DNA from: Candidatus Intestinimonas merdavium
GTDB taxonomy: Bacteria; Bacillota; Clostridia; Oscillospirales; Oscillospiraceae
Direction of reading: 5' to 3'
DNA: 49,579 bases
NCBI GenBank assembly: GCA_019115785.1
Contig: DXCX01000070.1
Coordinates: 1-49,579 of the forward strand
Positions 32,962-42,387 of this stretch are shown here, piece after piece (the first letter of the stretch is position 1; the number at the start of each line of letters is the position of its first letter). The notes under the pieces are model-generated. The model had not been told where the DNA came from. It did not search any database and worked only from the letters and a program-made list of their open reading frames with translations. The translations under genes were made by a program, and so were the position numbers.

Positions 32962-33375
32962 TCAGAAGTACTTTTTCACGCCGTCACTGGCCAGGGAGGA
33001 GTCGGCGCTGATGGTGACGGTAAACTTGATGTTGTTGTCCTCGCCGAAATCGTTGAGCCAGTCCAGGAAGTCCTCCACGGCCAGGTCGGTGGCCTCGCTG
33101 GGGACGATCTTGGTGAGGCTGTCAATGAAGATGTGGGTGATGTCGTAGTTCCCGGCGTACAGGCCGCTGATAAAGCCCTTCAGGAACTCGTAGCCCTTCA
33201 TATCGTAGTGACTGGCTTCCACCAGACGGATCTTATAATTGATGTCATAGGTCAGCTTGGGCCCACGCTCGATACATACCACGTTGCCGTGCTCGTTCTG
33301 GATTGCGGTATTGATGAGTTCGATCATCTGCTTGGTCTTTCCGGTGCCCTTGACCCCCATGATCACTCTAACCAT
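32962..33375 (-). CDS. Small P-loop protein of unknown function
   Basis: 137 residues with a Walker A motif GVKGTGKT (7-14), a possible Walker B strand HIFIDSLTKIV and a C-terminal FTVTISADSSLASDGVKKYF. It looks like a minimal ATP/GTP-binding fold without extra domains. The ATG at 33375 has AAGGAG eight bases upstream. I recall similar short ATPases as conserved hypotheticals in Clostridia but cannot name a function. It lies alone between icd and pgi. Confidence 0.72.
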   Translation of the reverse strand: MVRVIMGVKGTGKTKQMIELINTAIQNEHGNVVCIERGPKLTYDINYKIRLVEASHYDMKGYEFLKGFISGLYAGNYDITHIFIDSLTKIVPSEATDLAVEDFLDWLNDFGEDNNIKFTVTISADSSLASDGVKKYF

Positions 33376-33427
33376 ATCGATCACTCCTTACATTGTCCGC
33401 CGGAGCCGTCCTCCGGCCTATGTCCCT

Positions 33428-33456
33428 ATGTTACCATTTTCACGCCGGAATTTCAA
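33428..33456 (-). promoter_or_regulatory. Predicted promoter of the P-loop gene
   Basis: Minus strand: TTGAAA (33451-33456), 17 bases, TAACAT (33428-33433). Confidence 0.5.
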
Positions 33457-33546
33457 CTCATTTACACAAGTTCACGAAAAATTCACGGCGGTATCCCTTC
33501 CCATTTAGGCGCTTTTCTACCAATCCGTTTGGGAGGGAAGGCGCCC

Positions 33547-34872
33547 TTACAGTCTGGCCTCCAGCTCGGCCTTTCTGTCCTCGTATCCCGGCTTGCCCAG
33601 GAGGGCGAACATGTTCTTTTTATAGGCCTCCACACCGGGCTGGTCGAAGGGGTTGACCCCCAGCAGATAGCCGCTCAGGCCGCAGGCATACTCAAAGAAG
33701 TAGATGAGCTGTCCCACGGTGCGCTCGTCCCTGGCGTCGGCCTCCACCACCAGGTTGGGCACGCCGCCGTCCACATGGGCCAGCAGGGTGCCGCGCATGG
33801 CCTGCTCGGCCACGAACTGAAGGCTCTTGCCGGTGAGGAAGTTGAGTCCGTCCACGTTGTCGGGGTCGTTGGGGATGGTAATGGTGCGGCGGGACCTGGA
33901 GAATTTCACCACAGTCTCCAGAAGGATGCGCTGGCCCTCCTGGATGTACTGACCCATAGAGTGGAGATCGGCGGTGAACTCCACGCTGGCGGGGAGGAGG
34001 CCCTTGCCCTCCTTGCCCTCGCTCTCGCCGTAGAGCTGCTTCCACCACTCGGCGAAGAAGCGGAAGGCGGGCTCGTATCCCACCAGCAGCTCCACCGACT
34101 TGCCGGCGTCATAGAGGGCATTCCGGGCGGCGGCATACTGCCAGGCGATGTTGTCGGCGCCGGGCTTGGCCAGGATGTCCATGGCCTCGGCGGCGCCGGC
34201 CATGAGGGCCTCAATGTCCACGCCGGCCACGGCGATGGGCAGCAGGCCCACGGCGGTGAGGACGGAGTACCGGCCGCCCACGGCGTCGGGCACCACAAAT
34301 TCCTCGTAGCCCTCGGCGTCGGCCAGACCCTTCAGAGCGCCCTTGTGGGCGTCGGTGGTGGCGTAGATCCGCTTGCGGGCGGCCTCCTTGCCGTACTTCT
34401 CCTCCAGCAGGCCCTTGAAGACGCGGAAGGCCACGGCGGGCTCGGTGGTGGTGCCGGACTTGGAGATGATATTGATGGACCAGTCCTTGTCGGCCAGGTA
34501 GTCGATGAGATCACCCATGGCGTCGGTGGACAGGCCGTTGCCGGCAAAGAAGATCTCGGGCTTGTTGGGGGAAAGCTTGTGGTCGGCGGAGCCCAGCAGC
34601 TCAATGACGGCCCGGGCGCCCAGGTAGGACCCGCCAATGCCGATGACCACCAGCACCTGGGAGTCGGAGCGGATCTTCTTGGCGGCGGCCTGGATGCGGG
34701 CAAACTCCTCCTTGTCATATTCCTCGGGCAGGCGGACCCAGCCGGTGAAGTCACCGCCGGGGCCGCTGTGCTCGGCCAGCATGACGCGGGCCTTTTCCAG
34801 AGCCTCCATGCGGCTGGAGAGGTAGTCCTGGGGCAGGAAGGAACTTGCGTTGGAAAGGTCAAGCTTTAGCAT
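33547..34872 (-). CDS. pgi: Glucose-6-phosphate isomerase
   Basis: 441 residues, the short bacterial/Gram-positive type. It interconverts glucose-6-P and fructose-6-P. Visible are [20 protein letters not shown], the SIS-type signature [20 protein letters not shown], the catalytic Glu/His region ([20 protein letters not shown]; later [12 protein letters not shown]) and the C-terminal Lys-containing [25 protein letters not shown] precedes the ATG. Fructose-6-P produced by NagB would join glycolysis or this step. It is a single-gene unit. Confidence 0.96.
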   Translation of the reverse strand: MLKLDLSNASSFLPQDYLSSRMEALEKARVMLAEHSGPGGDFTGWVRLPEEYDKEEFARIQAAAKKIRSDSQVLVVIGIGGSYLGARAVIELLGSADHKLSPNKPEIFFAGNGLSTDAMGDLIDYLADKDWSINIISKSGTTTEPAVAFRVFKGLLEEKYGKEAARKRIYATTDAHKGALKGLADAEGYEEFVVPDAVGGRYSVLTAVGLLPIAVAGVDIEALMAGAAEAMDILAKPGADNIAWQYAAARNALYDAGKSVELLVGYEPAFRFFAEWWKQLYGESEGKEGKGLLPASVEFTADLHSMGQYIQEGQRILLETVVKFSRSRRTITIPNDPDNVDGLNFLTGKSLQFVAEQAMRGTLLAHVDGGVPNLVVEADARDERTVGQLIYFFEYACGLSGYLLGVNPFDQPGVEAYKKNMFALLGKPGYEDRKAELEARL

Positions 34873-34913
34873 ATCGAAAACCTCCTGGTTTTTGTTTTTT
34901 GCTTGTCAGGGCC

Positions 34914-34942
34914 ATTATAACACAGCCCGTCCACGGATGCCA
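34914..34942 (-). promoter_or_regulatory. Predicted pgi promoter
   Basis: Minus strand: TGGCAT (34937-34942), 17 bases, perfect TATAAT (34914-34919). Confidence 0.6.
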
Positions 34943-34982
34943 GAGAAAATACTGCCTCTGCGTGAATTGGGCGGACACAGGA

Positions 34983-35020
34983 AAAAGCAAGGACGATGGG
35001 GGGCCATCGTCCTTGCTTTT
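34983..35020 (-). terminator. Terminator of the chemoreceptor gene, 17-bp stem
   Basis: Perfect stem 34983-34999 with 35004-35020 and a GGGG loop; AAAA/TTTT ends make it usable in both directions. The minus-strand chemoreceptor gene reads into it. Confidence 0.85.
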
Positions 35021-35061
35021 CTGGGCTTTCTTTCGATATGGATTCGCCGTTTTGTGGGATA

Positions 35062-37038
35062 TTACACGTCCTCCCGGAGCTGGAAGCGGTCCACCAGGCT
35101 CTTCATGAGCTGGGCCTGGCTGGAGAGCTCCTCGCTGGCGGCGGCGCTCTCCTCAGCGGTGGCGGAGTTGGTCTGCACCACGCTGGAGATCTGCTCAATG
35201 CCCTCGGTGATCTGGGAAATGGCATCGGCCTCGGAGACGATGTTGGTCATCACGTTGCCGATCAGGTCCACGGCCTCGCCGGTGAGGGAGGCCGTCTCGT
35301 CCAGGGCGGCGCTGACCTCCTGGCTGAGCTGGCTGCCGTTCTCCACATTGGCGGCGGAGCGCTCAATGAGCTCCTTGGTCTGCTTGGCGGCCTGGTCGGA
35401 CTTGGCGGCCAGGTTACGGACCTCGTCGGCCACCACGGCGAAGCCCTTGCCGGCGGTCCCGGCCCGGGCAGCCTCCACGGCGGCGTTGAGGGCCAGGATG
35501 TTGGTCTGGAAGGCGATGTTTTCGATGGCGGTGATGATCTGGCCGATTTCCTGGTTTCCCTCCAGGATGGTGGTCATGGCGTCCTGGAGCTCCTTCATCT
35601 TCTCGTTGCTCTTGGCCACCTGGGTGCCGGCCATATGGGCCTTATCGCTGGCCGACTCGGCCAGGGTACGGTTGGCCTGGGCGCTGGAGTTGATCTCCGT
35701 CGCGGTGGCGGAGAGCTCCTCCACGGCGCTGGCCTGCTCGGTGGCGCCCTGGGCCAGGGCCTGGGCGCCGGAGGAGACCTGATCGGCGCCGGTGGAGACC
35801 TGCTCGGCGGCGGAGTCGATCTGCCGTAGGGTGGAGCTCAGGCTCTTGATGATGTGTCGCATGGACTCCAGCACCACGGCGATGTCGCCCTCATAAATAT
35901 CGTAATTTCTGGAGCGTACCTTGAAATTGCCGTTGGCCATCTCACCGAGTATGTAGCCAATATCGCCGAAGAGCTCGGTGAGGGTGTTGACGATCCGGGC
36001 GGTGGCGTCGGAGAGGACGCCGATCTCGTCCTTGCGGCGGAACTCAGGGGCGGGGGTGGTGAGGTCGCCGTGGGAGAGAAGCTCCAGACGCTGGACGCAG
36101 GTGCGGATGGGAGCGCTGAGCTGGGCGGCGACACGGACGGCCACGATCACGGAGATCACGATCACGATCACAAGAAGGATAAGGATGGCGATGATGCTGA
36201 GGTAGGTGGTCCCCATGAAGTCCTGAGTGTTGGAGGTGACCGCGATGCTCCAGCCGTCAGTGCCGTCCACCGGGGCGTAGCCCACGCACTTGGAGACGCC
36301 GTCAATCGTATACTCGCCCCAGCCGCTGTTGCCGGCACGCATATCGGCGTGGAGGGCGGCCAGAGCGGAGAGGGAGGAGTCGGTCTGGGCCTCGTTCTCG
36401 ATGTTCTGGACGGCCACGGTGCTCAGATCGGTGTCGGCAATGGTGGTGCCGTCCTTGCTGATCATGTAGGCGCCGCTGTGCTCGCTGGTGTGGATGGTGG
36501 ACATGATGTCATTGAGGAAGGTCTCATTAGGGACAAAGTAGACGACACCAACCACCTGACTGTTGGCGACGCCGTCCCTCCACACAGGGGCGGCCACCAT
36601 GATGGAGAGCTCCCCGGTGATCTTGCTGATGGTGGGGGTGGAGAACCAGGACTCGCCCTGGACGGCCTTCTGGAAATACTCCCGGTCGGAGTAGTCGTTG
36701 CCGTCAAAAAGACTGATGCCGGAGGAGTTGAGGAGGTTGCCCCGGGCCATGTCGTAGGAAGCCACCCAGCTGTCCACGATGGCCTCCTTTTCGGCGGTGG
36801 TGATCGTGTTGTCGCTGAGCTGCGGCATCATGCCCAGTGCCTCTACCACATTTTTATAAGAAGTAAGCTCGTAGCTCACCCGGTCAGCGGCCAAGGAGGC
36901 GGTCGTTGTGAGCGTCTGCTCCAAAAGGCTGTTGGCGCTGATATAGTTGGTCACAATGCCGACGCCGCCGCACAACAGGGATGCCACCAGGACCAGGGCC
37001 AAAAAGCAGGCCGTGATCTGTTTTTGGATGCTCTTCAT
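35062..37038 (-). CDS. Methyl-accepting chemotaxis protein
   Basis: 658 residues. A membrane helix at about 10-30, a large extracellular double-Cache sensor (about 35-275; [30 protein letters not shown]), a second membrane helix near 285-305, a HAMP domain and a cytoplasmic helical signalling domain whose hairpin tip reads [20 protein letters not shown] and [20 protein letters not shown]. dCache domains commonly bind amino acids or organic acids. The start at 37038 has GGGAGGA upstream; a TTG at 37056 is less likely. No che or flagellar genes are nearby. Confidence 0.93.
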   Translation of the reverse strand: MKSIQKQITACFLALVLVASLLCGGVGIVTNYISANSLLEQTLTTTASLAADRVSYELTSYKNVVEALGMMPQLSDNTITTAEKEAIVDSWVASYDMARGNLLNSSGISLFDGNDYSDREYFQKAVQGESWFSTPTISKITGELSIMVAAPVWRDGVANSQVVGVVYFVPNETFLNDIMSTIHTSEHSGAYMISKDGTTIADTDLSTVAVQNIENEAQTDSSLSALAALHADMRAGNSGWGEYTIDGVSKCVGYAPVDGTDGWSIAVTSNTQDFMGTTYLSIIAILILLVIVIVISVIVAVRVAAQLSAPIRTCVQRLELLSHGDLTTPAPEFRRKDEIGVLSDATARIVNTLTELFGDIGYILGEMANGNFKVRSRNYDIYEGDIAVVLESMRHIIKSLSSTLRQIDSAAEQVSTGADQVSSGAQALAQGATEQASAVEELSATATEINSSAQANRTLAESASDKAHMAGTQVAKSNEKMKELQDAMTTILEGNQEIGQIITAIENIAFQTNILALNAAVEAARAGTAGKGFAVVADEVRNLAAKSDQAAKQTKELIERSAANVENGSQLSQEVSAALDETASLTGEAVDLIGNVMTNIVSEADAISQITEGIEQISSVVQTNSATAEESAAASEELSSQAQLMKSLVDRFQLREDV

Positions 37039-37184
37039 AGAACCAAGTCCTCCCAATCTACGATTTTATCACTATAATAAACTATCGACAGGACACGGGG
37101 AAAAATAACACAGCCCGACGGCGATCAAGGTTAAATTTCCTCATTCCGCGAGAGTCTGTGTGGGGGGCGGGGGGAAGGCTTCCC

Positions 37185-37709
37185 TCAGTGCTCCTCCGGA
37201 TAGGTGGAATAGAAGACCTTGTCGGCCTCAAAGCGGTCTGTGGGCGCCTTCTCCTTGGCCGGGTGGCCCAGGGCGGCCACGCCCAGAGGGACGATATACC
37301 TGGGGGCGGCCAGGTCGCTCTGGACAGCCACGACACGCTTGGGGTCGGGATGAACGCCGATCCACAGGCCGCCCAGGCCCAGGCCGGCGGCCTCCACCAG
37401 GATGTTTTCCAGGGCGGCGGCACAGTCCTGGACCCACCAGGTGTTGAGCGGGTCCACCTGGGCGGCCACCCGCAGGTCGGCACACACGGTGATGGCGGCG
37501 GTGGCGGTCTTCAGGGCAAAGGCATTGGGGTGGACCTGGATGAGTGTGGGCAGGCTGCCCTGGCCCTTGGAGACAAAAAAGAGCCGGTTCTGACTGCCTT
37601 TGGCGCAGGCGGCGGCCATGCCGGCCCGGAGAAGCCGCTCGATCTGGGCGTCAGTAAGGGGTTCGCCGGTGAATTTTCGGATGCTGCGGCGGGCAAAGAT
37701 AGCGTCCAT
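37185..37709 (-). CDS. Nitroreductase family flavoprotein
   Basis: 174 residues with FMN-binding RRSIRKF at the N-terminus, a central GLGGLWIG and the terminal IVPLGVAALGHPAKEK, typical of the small nitroreductase family. These use NAD(P)H and FMN to reduce nitro groups, quinones or other electrophiles in the cytoplasm. AGGAGGT precedes the ATG. Natural substrate unknown. It follows the UPF0210 operon after a terminator. Confidence 0.88.
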   Translation of the reverse strand: MDAIFARRSIRKFTGEPLTDAQIERLLRAGMAAACAKGSQNRLFFVSKGQGSLPTLIQVHPNAFALKTATAAITVCADLRVAAQVDPLNTWWVQDCAAALENILVEAAGLGLGGLWIGVHPDPKRVVAVQSDLAAPRYIVPLGVAALGHPAKEKAPTDRFEADKVFYSTYPEEH

Positions 37710-37727
37710 AGTTCATACCTCCTGTTT

Positions 37728-37764
37728 TTTAAAAGGCCCCATCAGCGTGATGCTGACGGGGCCT
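37728..37764 (-). terminator. Terminator of the HPr-HD-ACT-UPF0210 operon
   Basis: 13-bp stem (37734-37746 with 37752-37764, one wobble) followed on the minus strand by TTTT then A-rich sequence. Separates UPF0210 from the nitroreductase gene. Confidence 0.78.
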
Positions 37765-37792
37765 GTCATCCATATGCTTCGCGGCCGCCCGG

Positions 37793-39151
37793 TCAGTTTT
37801 TCAGGCTCTGCATCGGCGCCGGAATGCGGCCGCCGCGCAGGATAAAGTCGGCGCTGCCGAAGGGGTGGACGGGCATGACGGGGGCGGAGCCAAGCAGTCC
37901 GCCGAATTCCACCGTGTCCCCCACGGTCTTGCCGGGGGCGGGAATGATGCGCACGGCGGTGGTCTTGGAGTTGACCATGCCGATGGCGGCCTCGTCGGCG
38001 ATGATGGCGGAGAGGGTGTCGGCGGAGGTGTCTCCAGGGACGGCGATCATATCCAGTCCCACGGAGCACACACAGGTCATAGCCTCCAGCTTATCCAGGT
38101 GGAGGGCGCCGGAGGCGGCGGCCGCGATCATGCCCTCGTCCTCGGAGACGGGGATGAAGGCGCCGGAGAGGCCCCCTACATGGGAGGAGGCCATAACGCC
38201 GCCCTTCTTGACGGCGTCGTTGAGGAGGGCCAGGGCGGCGGTGGTGCCATGGGTGCCGCATACCTCCAGACCCATCTCCTCCAGGATGCGGGCCACCGAG
38301 TCGCCAATGGCGGGGGTGGGGGCCAGGGAGAGGTCTACGATGCCGAAGGGCACATCCAGCCGGCTGGAGGCCTCCTGGGCCACCAGCTGACCCATGCGGG
38401 TGATGCGGAAGGCGGTCTTCTTGATGGTCTCGGCCACCACGTCGAAGGGCTGACCCTTGACCTTCTCCAGGGCGTGGCAGACCACGCCGGGGCCGGAGAC
38501 GCCCACGTTGATGACGCAGTCGCCCTCCCCTACGCCGTGGAAGGCGCCGGCCATGAAGGGATTGTCCTCCACGGCGTTGCAGAAGACCACCAGCTTGGCG
38601 CAGGCGAAGCCGCCCCGGTCGGCGGTGCGCTCGGCGGCCGCCTTGATGGTCCGGCCCATGAGGGCCACGGCGTCCATATTGATGCCGGCCTTGGTGGAGC
38701 CCACGTTCACCGAGGAGCACACCAGGTCGGTGGTGGCCAGGGCCTCGGGGATGGCCTCGATGAGCTTCCGGTCACCGGCGGTGAAGCCCTTCTGCACCAG
38801 GGCGGAAAAGCCGCCGATGAAGTTGACCCCGGTATTTTTGGCGGCATTGTCCAGAGCAACGGCAAAGGGGACATAATCGCCGGTCACCGAGACCCCCGCC
38901 ACCAGAGAGATGGGGGTCACCGAGATGCGCTTGTTGACGATGGGGATACCGAACTCCCGCTCGATGGACTCTCCGGTAAAGACCAGCTTCTCCGCCCGGC
39001 GGCAGATCTTGTCGTAGATCTTGCGGCAGGCGGTTTCGGCGTCGGGATCGGCGCAGTCCAGCAGGGAGATGCCCATGGTGATGGTGCGGATGTCCAGGTG
39101 CTGCTGGTCGATCATGCTGATGGTATCCAGGATCTCTTTGCTGTTGAGCAT
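37793..39151 (-). CDS. UPF0210 / DUF711 family protein (PFL-like)
   Basis: 452 residues of a conserved family of unknown biochemical role. Features include [53 protein letters not shown] and a Gly-rich C-terminus [18 protein letters not shown]. Structures in this family resemble a glycyl-radical/PFL-type fold, but there is no glycyl radical motif. It follows the ACT protein gene by 15 bases. This two-gene pairing (UPF0237-UPF0210) is conserved across many bacteria and archaea. Function unknown. Confidence 0.9.
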   Translation of the reverse strand: MLNSKEILDTISMIDQQHLDIRTITMGISLLDCADPDAETACRKIYDKICRRAEKLVFTGESIEREFGIPIVNKRISVTPISLVAGVSVTGDYVPFAVALDNAAKNTGVNFIGGFSALVQKGFTAGDRKLIEAIPEALATTDLVCSSVNVGSTKAGINMDAVALMGRTIKAAAERTADRGGFACAKLVVFCNAVEDNPFMAGAFHGVGEGDCVINVGVSGPGVVCHALEKVKGQPFDVVAETIKKTAFRITRMGQLVAQEASSRLDVPFGIVDLSLAPTPAIGDSVARILEEMGLEVCGTHGTTAALALLNDAVKKGGVMASSHVGGLSGAFIPVSEDEGMIAAAASGALHLDKLEAMTCVCSVGLDMIAVPGDTSADTLSAIIADEAAIGMVNSKTTAVRIIPAPGKTVGDTVEFGGLLGSAPVMPVHPFGSADFILRGGRIPAPMQSLKN

Positions 39152-39166
39152 GGCCGGGACCCCTCC

Positions 39167-39436
39167 TTAAATCTTGTGCATGGCGTCAAAGATGTCCTCC
39201 CGCTGGACCTTGATGGACAGGCCCCGCTTGGCGCCCTCGTTCTCCAGAAGGGTGCACAGCACGGTGAAGGGGAGCTTGCAGGCGGAGACATCCACCAGCA
39301 TGGTCATGGTGAAAAACTCCCGCAGGATGGTCTGGCTGATGTCCAGCACATTGACGTTGTTGTCGGCCAGCAGGGTGCACACGGCGGCGATGATGCCCAC
39401 CTGATCCTTGCCCAGGACGGTGACGATGGCTTTCAT
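39167..39436 (-). CDS. ACT domain protein (UPF0237)
   Basis: 89 residues, a single ACT domain with extension: MKAIVTVLGKDQVGIIAAVC, then LLADNNVNVLDISQTILREF. ACT domains usually bind amino acids and regulate a partner. UPF0237 is paired with UPF0210, encoded immediately downstream, so it is probably the partner's sensor subunit (inference). AAAGGAAC precedes the ATG. Confidence 0.9.
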   Translation of the reverse strand: MKAIVTVLGKDQVGIIAAVCTLLADNNVNVLDISQTILREFFTMTMLVDVSACKLPFTVLCTLLENEGAKRGLSIKVQREDIFDAMHKI

Positions 39437-39471
39437 GAACGATCAGTTCCTTTCAAAAGTAGGGATGGCCC

Positions 39472-40056
39472 TCACTGGAGCTCATCCAGGGTCAGGCTGA
39501 AGCCAGGGAGAAAGTGTTCGAGAAAATAGGCCACCTCCGGAAGGGGGGAGTCCTCCAGTGCCCGGCGGGTCTGCTCCGCCGCCTGGCGGAATTCGGTGTT
39601 GCCCGTCTTGAGCTCCTCCACGCACTTGATGTAGGCCGAGAGCTTGTCGGCGGCCTTGACCAGGGTGTGGTACTCGCTCTCCGGGTCCTCCAGCAGAAGG
39701 GGCTCATAGGCGGGGCGGAGGGCCTCGGGCAGCATGGACAGCAGCCGCCGGGCCGAGACCGTCTCCACCTCCCGGTAGGCCTCCCGGATCTCCGGGTTAT
39801 AATACTTGACCGGTGTGGGCAGGTCCCCGGTGAGGATCTCCGGGGCGTCGTGGTAGAGGGCCAGGGCGGCGGCGTGGCCCGGGTCCAGGTCTCCGCCGAA
39901 GATGTCCCGGCGGATCACCGCCAGGGCATGGGCGAGCACCGCTACCATATGGGAGTGCTCCTGGATGTTCTCCTGGAAGGTGTTGCGCATGAGGCCCCAG
40001 CGGCCGATATAGCGCATCCGGGAGATGAGGGCGAAGAAGTTGTGGGGTGCGGTCAT
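39472..40056 (-). CDS. HD-domain phosphohydrolase, YfbR-like
   Basis: 194 residues, close to E. coli YfbR (a 5'-deoxynucleotidase). The metal-binding HD motif is spread as EHSHMVAVLAHALA, ALYHDAPEILTGDLPTPVKY and a later KAADKLSAYIKC. It would release phosphate from deoxynucleoside monophosphates. The ATG at 40056 overlaps the stop codon of the HPr-like gene (ATGA), indicating coupled translation. A longer reading frame upstream is only the antisense-frame continuation through HPr. Confidence 0.85.
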   Translation of the reverse strand: MTAPHNFFALISRMRYIGRWGLMRNTFQENIQEHSHMVAVLAHALAVIRRDIFGGDLDPGHAAALALYHDAPEILTGDLPTPVKYYNPEIREAYREVETVSARRLLSMLPEALRPAYEPLLLEDPESEYHTLVKAADKLSAYIKCVEELKTGNTEFRQAAEQTRRALEDSPLPEVAYFLEHFLPGFSLTLDELQ

Positions 40057-40289
40057 TTGATCAGGAATTTCTGGATGGCGCGCATGAAGATGTCGGCCTG
40101 GGCCTGGGACCCCTGGACCTGCACGTGAATGGGCTCGGAGAGATCGATGGAGAAAAGCCCCATGATGGACTTCCCGTCCACCAGGTAGCGGCCGCAGATC
40201 ACGTCCACGTCGCAGTCGAGACGGCTGGCGGCATCCACAAAAGCCTTGATGTCGCTGACGGAAGTAAGCTGGATAGGAAAGGTAGTCAT
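40053..40289 (-). CDS. HPr-fold protein lacking the active-site histidine (Crh-like)
   Basis: 78 residues with the HPr fold. The regulatory serine region is intact (DGKSIMGLFSIDLSEPIHVQ, like Ser46-Ile-Met-Gly of HPr), but the N-terminal GLHARPA segment with phospho-His15 is replaced by LTSVSDIKAFVDAA. It therefore cannot carry PTS phosphate by the normal route. Like Bacillus Crh it could still be seryl-phosphorylated by HPr kinase and act with CcpA. It is the first gene of a four-gene operon and has GGGGAGGAA upstream. Confidence 0.85.
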   Translation of the reverse strand: MTTFPIQLTSVSDIKAFVDAASRLDCDVDVICGRYLVDGKSIMGLFSIDLSEPIHVQVQGSQAQADIFMRAIQKFLIK

Positions 40290-40328
40290 TGTGGTTCCTC
40301 CCCGCGTATGTTATGATGATATAGGCCA

Positions 40329-40357
40329 ATTATAATGAGATAGGCGGGAAAATACAA
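40329..40357 (-). promoter_or_regulatory. Predicted promoter of the HPr-like operon
   Basis: Minus strand: TTGTAT (40352-40357), 17 bases, perfect TATAAT (40329-40334). The -10 region is self-complementary (AATTATAATG), so a plus-strand TATAAT overlaps it, but no -35 box supports a mtaB promoter at this point. Confidence 0.65.
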
Positions 40358-40441
40358 TGAAGAACCAACTCATCCCCTGAAATTTGGCCATTTCAACCAG
40401 AAATCGTGGCAAAACGCCGCCATTTTATTGAGGTATCACCT

Positions 40442-41752
40442 ATGAAGATTGCCATTTACACCCTGGGGTGCAAGGTCAACCAATATGAGACGCAGGCCAT
40501 GGAGGCCGAGCTGCTCGCCCGGGGACATGAGCTGGTCCCCTTTGAGGAGCGGGCAGATGGGTACATCATCAATACCTGCACCGTTACGGCGGTCAGTGAT
40601 AAGAAGTCCCGGCAGGTCATCCGCCGGGCCAGGAAGGAGAACCCGGAGGCCGTCATCGGCGTGTGCGGCTGCTATGCCCAGACCTCGCCGGAGGCGGTAA
40701 GGGCCCTGGAGGTGGACCTCATCTCGGGCACCGCCGGGCGCATGGCCTTTCTGGACGACCTGGAGGCCGCACTGGAGGACCGCCGGGCCGCCCGCCTGGC
40801 CGGGGAGGGCCCCCGGATGACGGTGGACGACGCCCTGCGCCGCCGGACCTTTGAGGTGCTGCCTGCCGGAGGCCTGGAGGGCCGCACCCGGGCCATGCTG
40901 AAGGTGGAGGACGGCTGCGTCAACTTCTGCTCCTACTGCGTCATCCCCTACGCCAGGGGTCCCATCCGCTCCCTCTCCATCCCGGAGGCGGAGGAGCAGT
41001 GCCGCCGGCTGGGGGAGGAGGGCTACCGGGAGGTGGTCCTCACCGGCATCGAGATCTCCTCCTGGGGGGCTGAGCGCCGGGACGGCACGGGGCTCATCGA
41101 CCTCATCGAGGCGGTGTGCCGGGCCCTGCCGGCAGGCACCCGGGTGCGCCTGGGCTCCCTGGAGCCACGGACGATCACGGAGGAGTTCTGCCGCCGGGCC
41201 GCCGCCCTGCCCAATCTGTGCCCCCACTTCCACCTGTCCATGCAGTCGGGCTGTGACAGCGTTTTGAAGCGGATGAACCGGAAGTATGATACCGCCCGGT
41301 ATTATGAGAGCGTCACATTGCTCCGGGAATACTTTGACCGCCCCGGCATCACCACCGATCTCATCGTGGGCTTTCCGGGGGAGAGGGAGGAGGAGTTCCG
41401 CTCCACCCTGGACTTTGTGGAGCGGTGCGCCTTTTCGGCCATGCACATCTTCCCCTACTCCCGGCGTGCCGGTACCCCGGCGGCGGCCATGGCGGAGCAG
41501 GTCCCCAACGCCGTGAAGGAGGACCGGGCCCACCGGGCCGGGGCCCTGGCCCGGCGGCTGGAGGAGGCCTACCTGGACAGCTGGGTGGGAGAGGTCCTGC
41601 CCGTCCTCTTTGAGGAGGAGCGGGAGGGGCTCTGGCGGGGCCACGCCCCCAACTATGTGGAGGTGCTGGTCCCCGGCGCGGACCTGCACAATGTGGAGCG
41701 GCCGGTGAGGCTCCTCCGGCGGCAGGGGAGCTGTCTCGTGGGGGCCCTCTGA
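40442..41752 (+). CDS. mtaB: tRNA (N6-threonylcarbamoyladenosine(37)-C2)-methylthiotransferase MtaB
   Basis: 436 residues. MtaB is a radical SAM enzyme that turns t6A37 of ANN-decoding tRNAs into ms2t6A. The UPF0004 domain carries the auxiliary-cluster cysteines (TLGCKVNQYE Cys10, NTCTVTA Cys46, GVCGCYAQ). The radical SAM motif is CVNFCSYC (159-166), and a TRAM-like end follows. The ATG at 40442 has GAGGT upstream. It matches MtaB rather than MiaB by the N-terminal KVNQYE and VIPYARG. It converges with the minus-strand membrane gene, eight bases apart. Confidence 0.95.
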   Translation: MKIAIYTLGCKVNQYETQAMEAELLARGHELVPFEERADGYIINTCTVTAVSDKKSRQVIRRARKENPEAVIGVCGCYAQTSPEAVRALEVDLISGTAGRMAFLDDLEAALEDRRAARLAGEGPRMTVDDALRRRTFEVLPAGGLEGRTRAMLKVEDGCVNFCSYCVIPYARGPIRSLSIPEAEEQCRRLGEEGYREVVLTGIEISSWGAERRDGTGLIDLIEAVCRALPAGTRVRLGSLEPRTITEEFCRRAAALPNLCPHFHLSMQSGCDSVLKRMNRKYDTARYYESVTLLREYFDRPGITTDLIVGFPGEREEEFRSTLDFVERCAFSAMHIFPYSRRAGTPAAAMAEQVPNAVKEDRAHRAGALARRLEEAYLDSWVGEVLPVLFEEEREGLWRGHAPNYVEVLVPGADLHNVERPVRLLRRQGSCLVGAL

Positions 41753-41759
41753 GGGGGGC

Positions 41760-42296
41760 TCACCCCCGACGGGACAGGAGGGCTGCCTTCCAGCGGTCCA
41801 GCCGCTCCCGGGGGAGAAGATAGTTGATGACCATGGAGACCGCCACCCCCACGCCGGTGTCCACCATGCGGTTGAGGGCATAGCTCACGTAGGTGTCCAC
41901 CGGGGTGTTGAAGAGGATGATGCACAGCACCACGCTCCCCGGCTGCACCGCCGTGGGCCAGTGGAACATCTGGGCCAGACAGATGAGGACCACCACCCCC
42001 ACGAAGGTGAGGGGGATGAGGAGGACCCGCTGGTCGCCGGGCGGGTCCAGAAGCAGGTAGAACCAGAAAAGGCCCATGCCCAGAAAGCCGCCGATGGCGG
42101 TGCCGATGAGGCGGTTGCCCCCCTGCTGCCAGGAGTGGCCCATGTCGTTGCCCATGCCGTACACCGCGCCGATACAGGCGAAGGTGGGGTTGCGGTCGAT
42201 GAGGTAGTAGACAGCGGCGCACAGGGCCGCGGAGAAGGCGGATTTCAGGTTCCGAAGCCCGATGCCAGGCAGGTGCGGGTGTGGATGCCCATCCAT
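41760..42296 (-). CDS. FUSC/ArAE-like membrane protein
   Basis: 178 residues with about six hydrophobic segments and an N-terminal GLRNLKSAFSAALCAAVYYL, ending with VAVSMVINYLLPRE. It resembles the membrane half of the aromatic-acid exporter (ArAE/FUSC, DUF939-like) family; the cytoplasmic domain of larger members is absent. It may be a small efflux component. The ATG at 42296 is used because the in-frame ATG at 42341 lies upstream of the TATAAT promoter. Single gene. Confidence 0.75.
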   Translation of the reverse strand: MDGHPHPHLPGIGLRNLKSAFSAALCAAVYYLIDRNPTFACIGAVYGMGNDMGHSWQQGGNRLIGTAIGGFLGMGLFWFYLLLDPPGDQRVLLIPLTFVGVVVLICLAQMFHWPTAVQPGSVVLCIILFNTPVDTYVSYALNRMVDTGVGVAVSMVINYLLPRERLDRWKAALLSRRG

Positions 42297-42329
42297 GATG
42301 GTTCGCCCCCAAAACATTTTAGTGGCGAC

Positions 42330-42357
42330 ATTATACCACATCGGGAGAAAAAATCCA
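42330..42357 (-). promoter_or_regulatory. Predicted promoter of the FUSC-like gene
   Basis: Minus strand: perfect TATAAT (42330-42335), preceded at 16 bases by TGGATT, a weak -35 box. Leader of about 27 bases. Confidence 0.5.
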
Positions 42358-42387
42358 GCACATCAAGAAAAATTAGGAGGAAACCTG

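Noticed and set aside
39472-40329. 285-residue version of the HD protein
   Set aside because: The first 91 codons run through the HPr-like gene in another frame and give a nonsensical Cys/Arg/Gly-rich segment; the ATGA overlap at 40053-40056 supplies a natural start.
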